Shown: positions 43,560-50,989 of the stretch, in pieces
How positions within the stretch are numbered: the stretch's first letter is position 1
Layout of the letters: each line of letters starts with the position of its first letter
Assembly (NCBI GenBank): GCA_965279255.1
Contig: OZ257146.1
Span: 1,674,001-1,738,000 of the forward strand
Length of the DNA stretch: 64,000 bases
Direction: 5' to 3'
DNA from: CAMFLJ01 sp965279255
GTDB taxonomy: Bacteria; Actinomycetota; Acidimicrobiia; Acidimicrobiales; Acidimicrobilacustridaceae
Notes under the pieces: model-generated
What the model was told of the DNA's origin: nothing
The model's database searches: none
The model's input: the letters and a program-made list of their open reading frames with translations, nothing else
Made by a program: the position numbers and the translations under genes

Positions 43560-44663
43560 TCACCCCGGTCGGGGGGAGAGGGCCACGAGGGCCGCCGCGA
43601 GCCGATCGAAGTTCTCGACCTCGTCGAGACGATCGCCGGCGTCGAGGAGCGCGGCGGCGGCCATCGACCGACGAGCCGCGGAGTCGTTCAGGAGTCCGTC
43701 GATCGCCGCGACGAGCCCGGCATCGTCTCCCGGCGCAACGAGGCAGCCGGTCCGGCCGTCCGCGATCAGCTCGGACACACCGCCGATCGCCGTCGCCACG
43801 ACCGGGAGGCCGGCGCAGAGCGCCTCGGCGATGGCCCAGGACGACTGATCGCGGCGGGTCGGATGGACGAAGAGGTGGCACGACGGAAGAAGAGAGCCGA
43901 CGACCTCCTCGCGTGCCATCGCCCGGTGGACCACGACGCCGGCCACGAATGCCGCTGTGTCGGGCACGTCGCGCCCGACGAGATGGAGCTCGGCCGAGCC
44001 CGGCTGCAGATCGGCCCACGCCCGCAGGAGGCGGTCGCCGCCCTTGCGGTGCCAGCCGGTGCCGACGAACGCGACCCGTAGCGGCTCTCCGTCGGCTGGG
44101 GGCGCCGGCGGTGCGTCGGCCACGGCACCCGAGGGCCGCACCACCAGCACCGGACCGGCAACGCCCGTGCGCATGACCGACGCGGCCGCCCACTCGCTCA
44201 TAGAGGCGAGGTGATCGGCGGCCCCGAAGGTCGTCCGCTCCGTGGCGGCGCGCAGCCGCTCCTGGAACGGGTTGGAGTCGAGCTCGTCGCGCATCAGCTC
44301 GGCGGTGCAGTCGAGGCCCACGCTGAGACGAGCGGCCCCCCCGACCTGGGCAAACGGGTGGGCCAGCCCTGCGGCCATCACGTGGACGACCTCATAGCGA
44401 TTCATCGCCCAGCGGGCGAACCGGCGGAGCTGGAGGTCGTTGGCCCACTGGCGACGCATCGCAGGCACGTCCCACTCACGCAGGCCGGGCACAGGAACCG
44501 ACGCCAATCGATTGAGGTCGTTGCGACGGAACGAGGCGTGATCGATCGGCTCGTCGATCCTCAGGAACGCCCGTCGGAGGGCGTCGCCCCAGGTGTGGTG
44601 ACCATGGGTGGCAGACGTGACCACCAGGATGCGGGGATCGGGCCCGGTGCGCAGCGCCTTCAT
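43560..44663 (-). CDS. glycosyltransferase family 4 (GT-B)
   Basis: 367 residues starting MKALRTGPDPRILVVTSATH. The first half is divergent from standard GT4 proteins. The second half is clear: LRVAFVGTGWHRKGGDRLLR, ELHLVGRDVPDTAAF, HPTRRDQSSWAIAEALCAGL (E-x-L-C-x-G in the E-x7-E position) and PVVATAIGGVSELIADGRTG. It adds a sugar to the cluster B glycan. About 200 bases separate it from the ABC exporter gene, in which no gene is visible. Confidence 0.87.
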   Translation of the reverse strand: MKALRTGPDPRILVVTSATHGHHTWGDALRRAFLRIDEPIDHASFRRNDLNRLASVPVPGLREWDVPAMRRQWANDLQLRRFARWAMNRYEVVHVMAAGLAHPFAQVGGAARLSVGLDCTAELMRDELDSNPFQERLRAATERTTFGAADHLASMSEWAAASVMRTGVAGPVLVVRPSGAVADAPPAPPADGEPLRVAFVGTGWHRKGGDRLLRAWADLQPGSAELHLVGRDVPDTAAFVAGVVVHRAMAREEVVGSLLPSCHLFVHPTRRDQSSWAIAEALCAGLPVVATAIGGVSELIADGRTGCLVAPGDDAGLVAAIDGLLNDSAARRSMAAAALLDAGDRLDEVENFDRLAAALVALSPRPG

Positions 44664-44713
44664 CGAGCGTCCGCCCCGAGACGGCGATCGGAGGAGGGGT
44701 GCACGGGGCGGGC

Positions 44714-46333
44714 TCAGGCCCCTGCGGCCGGTTCCTCGTGGTAGGCGTAGCCGTACCCGGTGTAGCCGGAGGCACGGGCCGTCATGCCGTTCACGACGAT
44801 CCCGATGACGTCAGCCTGCACCTGTCGGAGCCGGCTCACGCACTCCACCAGGTCAGCTCGCTTGGACTCGCCCTCCGCCGTCAGAACGAGGACACCGTCG
44901 GCGTGCTGCGCGGCGACGAGCGGATCGCTGACCGGGAGCACCGGGGCGCAGTCGACGAGCACGAAGTCGGCACCCGCACCCGAGAGCTCGCGCATGACCT
45001 GCCCGAAGCGCTCCGAGGCCAGCATCTCGGTCGGGTTGTTCGGCAACGGGCCGGCGGGCAGCACGTACACGGTCCGGCCGTTGGACTGCTTCGCCGACAC
45101 CAGGGTCTCCGCCAGGGTGGCGTCACCGAGCACCACCGAGGTGAGCCCCTTGCCGTGCTCGTCGACCCCGAACATGCCGGCGATCGTGGGCTTGCGCAGA
45201 TCAGCCGACACCACGACGACCCGCTGCCCGTTCTCGGCGAGCACCATCGCGAGGTTCGCCGTACAGGTCGTCTTGCCCTCGCCACTCACCGAGCTGGTGA
45301 CGAGGAGCACCTTCTTGGCCTCGCCGAGGCTGGAGAAGCGGAGGCTGGTCTGGAGGGTTCGGTAGGCCTCCGCGGCGGGAGACGCCGGAGCCACCAGAGC
45401 CCGCTCCTTGTGGGGCAGACGATGACGTCCGAGACGGCGGCGCCCGTAGACGGGGATCGTCCCGAGAACGGTGAGCCCACCCGTCAACTCCTCGACCTGC
45501 TCGACCGAGGACACGCGGTCGTCGAGCCGCTCGAGCAGAAAGACGACGGCAAGACCGAGGAGCAGACCAATCAGCCCACCCATCGCGGCGGTTCGCATCG
45601 GCTTCGGCTCGAACGGAGAGGTCGGGAGGTTCGCCGGATCGATGACCACGATCCCCGCTGCCCTCGATGTGGCGATGACATCGAGCTCGTTGGCCTGGGC
45701 CTGCAGATCGGTTCGCTGGCTACCCAACGAGTTGCGCTCGGTTTCCAGGCCCTCGACCTCGGCGGGGCTCAAGAGGCGCGGCTTGGCGTTCAGCTGATCG
45801 TCGATGTCGGCGATCTGGGTCGTCCGCTCGTCGGCGCGGGCACGGAGGTCGGCAGCGTTCTCGGCGAACACCTTCTTCAACTGCGCCTGCCGCTGGTCCA
45901 CGTACGCCTGGGCGAAGGCGTTGGCCCCCGCCTGCGAGACCTCCGGGCTGCCGCTCTCGACGCGGAAGTTGATGAGGTCGGTGCCGCTCACTGTCGACGC
46001 GGTCATCGTCACCGAGCCCGTCACCCCGTCCTCCGCCATCTTGTCCCTGGCCAGCCCCTTGACCTCGGACGAACGGGCGAACTCGAGCTGGGTCGCCACC
46101 TCTCGCTCCGCGTTGGAGGCGTTGCCCGTCTGCGTGCGGCCGGAGTCGAGCACCCCTGCGTTGGGATCGCGCACCTGGACCTGTGCCGTGGCCGCGTAGC
46201 GATCAGGCTGGGATGCCGAGTACACGTAGCCGACGAGCACCCCCACGACCACGAGCAGGACCACGATCCATCCCCGACGCCTCACGACCCCCAGCACGTT
46301 GCGGAGGTCGAGCTCGGAATCGGAGTCGGGCAC
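44714..46333 (-). CDS. Wzz-type chain-length regulator fused to BY tyrosine kinase
   Basis: 539 residues. TM1 (about 22-42, WIVVLLVVVGVLVGYVYSAS) and TM2 (about 260-280) flank the Wzz extracytoplasmic part. The cytoplasmic kinase has Walker A LVTSSVSGEGKTTCTANLA, Walker A' VVVVSADLRKP and Walker B ADFVLVDCAPVLPVSDP. A Tyr-rich tail, SGYTGYGYAYHEE, would be autophosphorylated. Phosphorylation cycling of such kinases sets polymer length and export. It is divergent from the third sugar transferase gene across about 245 bases. The intact motifs contrast with the degenerate relative at 23366-24742. Confidence 0.92.
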   Translation of the reverse strand: MPDSDSELDLRNVLGVVRRRGWIVVLLVVVGVLVGYVYSASQPDRYAATAQVQVRDPNAGVLDSGRTQTGNASNAEREVATQLEFARSSEVKGLARDKMAEDGVTGSVTMTASTVSGTDLINFRVESGSPEVSQAGANAFAQAYVDQRQAQLKKVFAENAADLRARADERTTQIADIDDQLNAKPRLLSPAEVEGLETERNSLGSQRTDLQAQANELDVIATSRAAGIVVIDPANLPTSPFEPKPMRTAAMGGLIGLLLGLAVVFLLERLDDRVSSVEQVEELTGGLTVLGTIPVYGRRRLGRHRLPHKERALVAPASPAAEAYRTLQTSLRFSSLGEAKKVLLVTSSVSGEGKTTCTANLAMVLAENGQRVVVVSADLRKPTIAGMFGVDEHGKGLTSVVLGDATLAETLVSAKQSNGRTVYVLPAGPLPNNPTEMLASERFGQVMRELSGAGADFVLVDCAPVLPVSDPLVAAQHADGVLVLTAEGESKRADLVECVSRLRQVQADVIGIVVNGMTARASGYTGYGYAYHEEPAAGA

Positions 46334-46579
46334 GCGTAACCCCAGGGCCTCGGTCGATGGAGGAGGCGCTCTGCCCCTTCGAGCGTAGGAGACTAGTGGT
46401 CCGCGCCATCAGCCCCGGTGCACCCACCGACCCTCCATGGCGGGTGTCGAAGCCCGGGGCGACGGCTGGCGGCTCGACATCGAACGTTCACGGCGGGATC
46501 GACCCCGGCCCCGGAGCACAACGGTAGGTTCGGCGCCATCGACACCATCCCCGCCGAGATCATTCGAGAGGCCCCACCC

Positions 46580-47224
46580 GTGACCGCCCCCGCGTCGACC
46601 AGTCCTCTGTCGAAGGCGAGCCACCGGCGGCTGAAGCGAGCGTTCGATCTGATCCTGGGTGTTCCGATCGCCATCGTGTTCGCGCCGCTGCTGCTGGTGC
46701 TCGTGATCGCTGTGAAGGTCTCCAGCCGGGGGCCGGCCTTCTTCACCCAGGAGCGGGTCGGAAGGGACGGCCGGCCGCTCGTGGTCTACAAGCTGCGGAC
46801 CATGCACCGGAGGGCCGAACAGCACCTGCTCGAGGACAGCGACCTCCACCGCACGTACAGGGATCAGGGCTACAAGCTCGAGACCGACCCTCGCATCACC
46901 CGCCTGGGTCGCCACCTACGTCGCTGCTCGCTCGACGAGGTGCCGCAGATCTACCAGGTGCTCCTCGGGCAGATGAGCCTCGTCGGGCCCCGACCGGTTC
47001 TCGCCCCCGAGCTCGAGAACCTCTACCGCGATGAGGCCCCTCTCTACGTCCTCGTCCGACCCGGCCTCACCGGCGCGTGGCAGGTCAGCGGACGCAGCAC
47101 CGTGCGGGGCCGAGCCCGCGTCGAGCTCGACGTGGCCTACGTCTGCGACTGGTCGCTCGGGCTTGACCTGAAGATCCTGGCCAGGACGGTCCCGACGGTC
47201 CTGTCCCGCCGGGGGGCGGTCTGA
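46580..47224 (+). CDS. undecaprenyl-phosphate sugar transferase (initiating enzyme 3)
   Basis: 214 residues from the GTG at 46580, preceded by GAGAGG. An upstream ATG at 46418 adds residues without family likeness. One TM helix (FDLILGVPIAIVFAPLLLVL) leads into AFFTQERVGRDGRPLVVYKL, SLDEVPQIYQVLLGQMSLVG and VRPGLTGAWQVSGRST. It initiates repeat-unit synthesis on undecaprenyl phosphate. It differs clearly from the two cluster A copies, for example in lacking their GDHKG C-terminus, and is probably the starter for cluster B. It is divergent from the Wzz/kinase gene. Confidence 0.9.
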   Translation: MTAPASTSPLSKASHRRLKRAFDLILGVPIAIVFAPLLLVLVIAVKVSSRGPAFFTQERVGRDGRPLVVYKLRTMHRRAEQHLLEDSDLHRTYRDQGYKLETDPRITRLGRHLRRCSLDEVPQIYQVLLGQMSLVGPRPVLAPELENLYRDEAPLYVLVRPGLTGAWQVSGRSTVRGRARVELDVAYVCDWSLGLDLKILARTVPTVLSRRGAV

Positions 47225-47355
47225 CCCGGCCCCGCCCGACGGAGACATCGGGCCTCGCGGGCACCTCCGACCACCGGTGACCGCGCCCTAAGGTGAGCCT
47301 GTCCCGGTCCGCGAGGACCCGGCCCGAGTCGCACCCTCGAAAGGCACACCCGCAC

Positions 47356-47916
47356 ATGTCGCAGGAGCTCGTGGTCATCGCCGTCGACGACCCCATGAAG
47401 GCCCAGGAGATGCTCATGGCGGCCGGCCGCCTGGGCAAGGACGGCAAGCTCGGGATCGACGACGCGGTGATCATCACCAAGTCCGGCGACGGCCACCACA
47501 CCCACAAGCTCGAGACCACGGACCTCACGCCTGCCGAGGGTGGCTTCGGCGGGGCCTTCTGGGGCCTGCTGTTCGGCACCCTGCTGGCCGGGCCGGTGGG
47601 CGGCCTGATCACCGGTGCCGTCACCGGTGGCGCCGGCGCCCTGCTGGCGAAGATCATCGACCGGGGCATCTCCGACGAGTTCATCAAGCAGATGGAGAGC
47701 CTGCTCGAGCCCGGCCACGCCGCGCTCTGCCTGCTCACCAACTTCGAGGACAACGAGGCCGTGCTGCACGAGCTGAACCGCTTCGACGGCACGCTCATCT
47801 GGTCGAACCTCCCACCCGCGGCGGCCGCCGAGGTCCAGGCCCACCTCGATGCGGGTGACGACGACCATGCCATCCCGGTGGACCCGCCTGCGGACCCGTC
47901 GGAGCCGGCGAGCTGA
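47356..47916 (+). CDS. DUF1269-family membrane-associated protein
   Basis: 186 residues from the ATG at 47356, with GAAAGG about 11 bases upstream. The N-terminus ELVVIAVDDPMKAQEMLMAA starts a ferredoxin-like half. A Gly-rich hydrophobic hairpin in the middle (GAFWGLLFGTLLAGPVGGLI and TGAVTGGAGALLAKII) is the DUF1269 hallmark. The C-terminal third is acidic. The family has no established function and often appears next to stress genes. A CCTAAGGT hexamer region near 47289 could be its promoter. DUF4012 copy 2 follows 55 bases later. Confidence 0.8.
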   Translation: MSQELVVIAVDDPMKAQEMLMAAGRLGKDGKLGIDDAVIITKSGDGHHTHKLETTDLTPAEGGFGGAFWGLLFGTLLAGPVGGLITGAVTGGAGALLAKIIDRGISDEFIKQMESLLEPGHAALCLLTNFEDNEAVLHELNRFDGTLIWSNLPPAAAAEVQAHLDAGDDDHAIPVDPPADPSEPAS

Positions 47917-47971
47917 GCCGCACCTCCAGGTGCAACCTCTCGAAGGGACCTCTGGTCCGACGCTCCCCCCG

Positions 47972-50266
47972 GTGATCGACCGAGGTCGAACCGAGCACGG
48001 GATCCCGGTGCGCTCCGGGCTGATCGTGCTCTGCGCGATCGCTGCGATCGCGGGCGCCATCTCCGGCGCCGAGCCCGCCGGGTCGGGCATCCTCGACGCC
48101 TTCTGGTGTGCCGCCTTCTCGGTCCTGCTCGTCCTGGCCGGGTCGAGGGCCCGCCGCCTCCCGACCACCGTCCTCGCCGGCGTCGCCGGCGTCCTCGGGG
48201 TCGGGGGCGATCCGGCCGGCCTCGCCTTCGGCGCGCTCGCGCTCCTCGGCGCCTTCTACACGGCGTTCACCAGGGCGCGGGAGAGGTTGTCCGGTGGCGC
48301 GGTCGGCCTCGTCGCCGGACAGGCGCTATTGCGGGGGACGACCTACGGGTTCTCGGGGCTACCGACGCTCGTCGCCGTCGCCGTGGTGGTCCCCGTGCTG
48401 ATCTCGGCATGGCGGCTCTCCCGCACGACCGAGCGGCGAGTCGCCAAGTGGGTCGCGCTCTCACTGGGGCTGCTGGTGCTGGCGGGAGCGGCGACCGCAG
48501 GGGCCGCCGCCGTCGCGAGCCGGAGCCATCTCGACCGTGCATCCGATCTCGCCGAGCAGGGCCTCGACGAGTTGAGCGACGGCGACACCGAGAAGGCCGC
48601 CGCCACGTTCACGAGGTCGGCCGACCAGTTCGACCAGGCGTCCTCGAGGCTCGAGGGCCCGCTCGGGCTCCTCGGCCGGGTGGTCCCCGTGGTCGCCCAG
48701 AACCTAGAAGCGGTCAGAAGGGTCAGTGCCAGTGGGCAGCACCTGGGCGAGGCGGCGGCGACCGCGGCGGGCACGGCCGACTGGCGCAAGCTCACCGCAT
48801 CGGGCGGCTCGGTCGACCTCGACGCGGTCCGGGCGATGCAACAGCCGGTCGAGGCGTCGGCCGCCTCCCTCGACGCCGCCCTCGTCACAGTCGCCGAGGT
48901 CAGGTCGCCGTGGCTGATCGGTCCGCTCGACACCAAGCTCGACAGCCTCACCGATCGCCTCGCTGATGCCGCCGACGAGGCCTCGATCGCCGCCGACGGG
49001 CTCACGGTCGTCCCTTCTCTTCTCGGCGGCGACGGCCCGAAGCGGTACTTCGTCGCCTTCGCCACCCCCGGCGAGAGCCGGAACGCAGGGGGCTTCGCGG
49101 GCGCGTTCGGGATCCTCGACGCTGTCGACGGTCAGCTCAGCTTCGTGCGGTCCGGCGCCACGATGAGCGATCTCGATCCCGTGGACGGTCGCGTGTACTC
49201 CCTCGACCTGAGCGAGGAGTGGCGATCGATCTACGGCGGCTATGACGTCGAGCGGTTCCCCGGCAACCTGACCGCCAGCCCGGACTGGCCGACCGACGCC
49301 GACGTCGCCGGCCAGATCTACGCCGAGTCCGTCGGCGGGTCCCCGGTCGACGGGGTGATCTATGCCGACCCGGCCGCCCTCGCCGCGCTCCTGGAGCTGA
49401 CCGGCCCGGTGCGGGTGCCGGGGGTGCCCGAGCCACTCGACGCCGAGAACGTCGAGCAGTACCTCCTGGTCGACCAGTACGTGCAGTTCGACGGCGAGAG
49501 CCAGGACCGCAAGGAACTGTTGGGCGAGGTCGCCGACGCGGTCTTCGAGGCGCTCACCCGAAAGCCACTGCCGGGGATCAGGAAGATCACCGACGTGCTC
49601 GGGCCGGCGGTGAGCGCCCAGCACCTCCGGGTCACCATGCTCTCCCCCGGCCCGGACCAGGACTTCCTCGAGCGGGTCGGACTCACCGGGGCCTTCGGGG
49701 CCCGACCGGGTGCGGATCTCCTCAGCCTCCGGTCGTCGAACCTCCTGACCACCAAGATCGACCGGTTCCTCAGCCGGAACGTCGGCACGTCGATCGACAT
49801 CGACCCTTCGACCGGAGCCATCCGCACGACGGTCGAGGTGACCCTCACCAACTCCGCTCCCGACTCCGGGCTCCCGAACTACCTCATCGGCAACGGCAGC
49901 GAGGTCCCTCGGGGGACCAACCGTGACCTGCTCACGCTCTACAGCCCTCTCGCCCTGGACGGGGTGGAGGTCGACGGGCAGGCGGCACGGGTCCAGACCC
50001 ACCTGGAGCTGGGCCTCAACAGCTACGGCGTGCCGGTCGACATCCCGGCGGGGGCGAGCGTGCGGCTCGTCTTCCGCCTCGCAGGCCCGCCGCCGGCCGG
50101 GCTCACCGACTCCGGGGTGTACGAGCTGTACGTGATCCCCCAGCCCCTGGCCAACCCGGACGAGTGGCGCATCGCGGTCACGTCGGCTGGGCGGGAACTG
50201 GCCACCAGCAACGGCCCGCTGCAGCAGACGCTCAAGTTCTCGGTCGATGTGGCCGATGGGGGCTAG
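47972..50266 (+). CDS. DUF4012 membrane protein (copy 2)
   Basis: 764 residues from the GTG at 47972. The frame is open to 47849, but that would overlap the DUF1269 gene. N-terminal hydrophobic segments (about 15-185) are followed by the same extracytoplasmic core as copy 1: LLGGDGPKRYFVAFATPGES, GGFAGAFGILDAVDGQLSF, YPGN-type region near FPGNLTASPDWPTDADVAGQ and DGVIYADPAALAALLELTGP. Similarity to the protein at 11048-13402 is continuous. Function of the family is unknown. It is followed by a promoter and the second LPYTG gene, repeating the order of the first cassette. Confidence 0.85.
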   Translation: MIDRGRTEHGIPVRSGLIVLCAIAAIAGAISGAEPAGSGILDAFWCAAFSVLLVLAGSRARRLPTTVLAGVAGVLGVGGDPAGLAFGALALLGAFYTAFTRARERLSGGAVGLVAGQALLRGTTYGFSGLPTLVAVAVVVPVLISAWRLSRTTERRVAKWVALSLGLLVLAGAATAGAAAVASRSHLDRASDLAEQGLDELSDGDTEKAAATFTRSADQFDQASSRLEGPLGLLGRVVPVVAQNLEAVRRVSASGQHLGEAAATAAGTADWRKLTASGGSVDLDAVRAMQQPVEASAASLDAALVTVAEVRSPWLIGPLDTKLDSLTDRLADAADEASIAADGLTVVPSLLGGDGPKRYFVAFATPGESRNAGGFAGAFGILDAVDGQLSFVRSGATMSDLDPVDGRVYSLDLSEEWRSIYGGYDVERFPGNLTASPDWPTDADVAGQIYAESVGGSPVDGVIYADPAALAALLELTGPVRVPGVPEPLDAENVEQYLLVDQYVQFDGESQDRKELLGEVADAVFEALTRKPLPGIRKITDVLGPAVSAQHLRVTMLSPGPDQDFLERVGLTGAFGARPGADLLSLRSSNLLTTKIDRFLSRNVGTSIDIDPSTGAIRTTVEVTLTNSAPDSGLPNYLIGNGSEVPRGTNRDLLTLYSPLALDGVEVDGQAARVQTHLELGLNSYGVPVDIPAGASVRLVFRLAGPPPAGLTDSGVYELYVIPQPLANPDEWRIAVTSAGRELATSNGPLQQTLKFSVDVADGG

Positions 50267-50280
50267 GACGCTCTGCATCA

Positions 50281-50309
50281 TCGACACCACCGCGAGCGCC
50301 TGCAATACT
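50281..50309 (+). promoter_or_regulatory. candidate promoter TCGACA-N17-AATACT
   Basis: TCGACA (50281-50286) and AATACT (50304-50309) lie about 65 bases upstream of the second LPYTG gene. The -35 and the bases after it (CCAC, GC, GAG) match the candidate promoter of the first LPYTG gene at 13436, suggesting shared control. Confidence 0.5.
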
Positions 50310-50372
50310 TGCGACGTTCTCTGCGGCGCACCCCGACGTCGCACCCCTTCCCCATCCCGAAAGGCAGCGACC

Positions 50373-50873
50373 ATGACGCGAGCTCTCCGACTGGCAGTGG
50401 CGCTCTTCATCGCCGCTGTCGCAACGCTCGGCTTCGCCAGTGCCGCCAGTGCGCAGACCACCGACTACCCCACCGAGGCGTGCACTGCGACCGGTTCGGT
50501 CCAGCCCGGCGCCGACGTGAGCTTCGGCTGCACCGGCTTCCCTCCCGGCTCCACCGTCACGGTGACCCTGGGCTCCGAGGTCCTCGGTGAGGTCGTCGTG
50601 GCCCCCGATGGCACGCTCGGCCTGAACTTCGCCGCTCCCACCGAGTGCGGCACCTACACCTTGACCGCCACCGACGGCGTCACCACGCAGAGCACGAACT
50701 TCACCGTCGCCTGCGCCGCCGCGGTCACGACCGGCAGCCTGCCCTACACCGGCAACGACTCGAGCCTGCCCCTGGCCCAGATCGGTGCGGGCCTCCTCGC
50801 CGTCGGCGCCGTGGCGGTCTTCGGGGTGCGCAAGCGCAACCAGCACCTGGCCCACGTCAAGGTCGACGCCTGA
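50373..50873 (+). CDS. LPYTG-anchored surface protein (copy 2)
   Basis: 166 residues from the ATG at 50373, with AAAGG eight bases upstream. The signal peptide ends at ASAASA near residue 27. Residues about 35-115 form a small beta-sandwich-like domain (VQPGADVSFGCTGFPPGSTV, CGTYTLTATDGVTTQSTNF) with paired Cys. The sorting signal LPYTGND is followed by AQIGAGLLAVGAVAVFGV and the basic tail RKRNQHLAHVKVDA. It should be linked to the wall by a sortase encoded elsewhere. Copy 1 (13516-13785) shares signal peptide, LPYTGND and anchor but lacks the folded domain, so the pair differ in what they display. Confidence 0.82.
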   Translation: MTRALRLAVALFIAAVATLGFASAASAQTTDYPTEACTATGSVQPGADVSFGCTGFPPGSTVTVTLGSEVLGEVVVAPDGTLGLNFAAPTECGTYTLTATDGVTTQSTNFTVACAAAVTTGSLPYTGNDSSLPLAQIGAGLLAVGAVAVFGVRKRNQHLAHVKVDA

Positions 50874-50899
50874 GCCACATCGCACGCTGACTGAACTCG

Positions 50900-50929
50900 A
50901 ACGGGCCGGAGCAGACGCTCCGGCCCGTT
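50900..50929 (+). terminator. perfect 13-bp hairpin terminator
   Basis: AACGGGCCGGAGC and GCTCCGGCCCGTT pair perfectly around AGAC, followed by TTCGCG, 27 bases after the LPYTG gene stop. Strong intrinsic-terminator candidate. Confidence 0.85.
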
Positions 50930-50989
50930 TCGCGTCCCGGTCCGCTCGAGTGTCCTCCCCGCCGGGCGGCGGCGTGCGATGCTCTGGCC

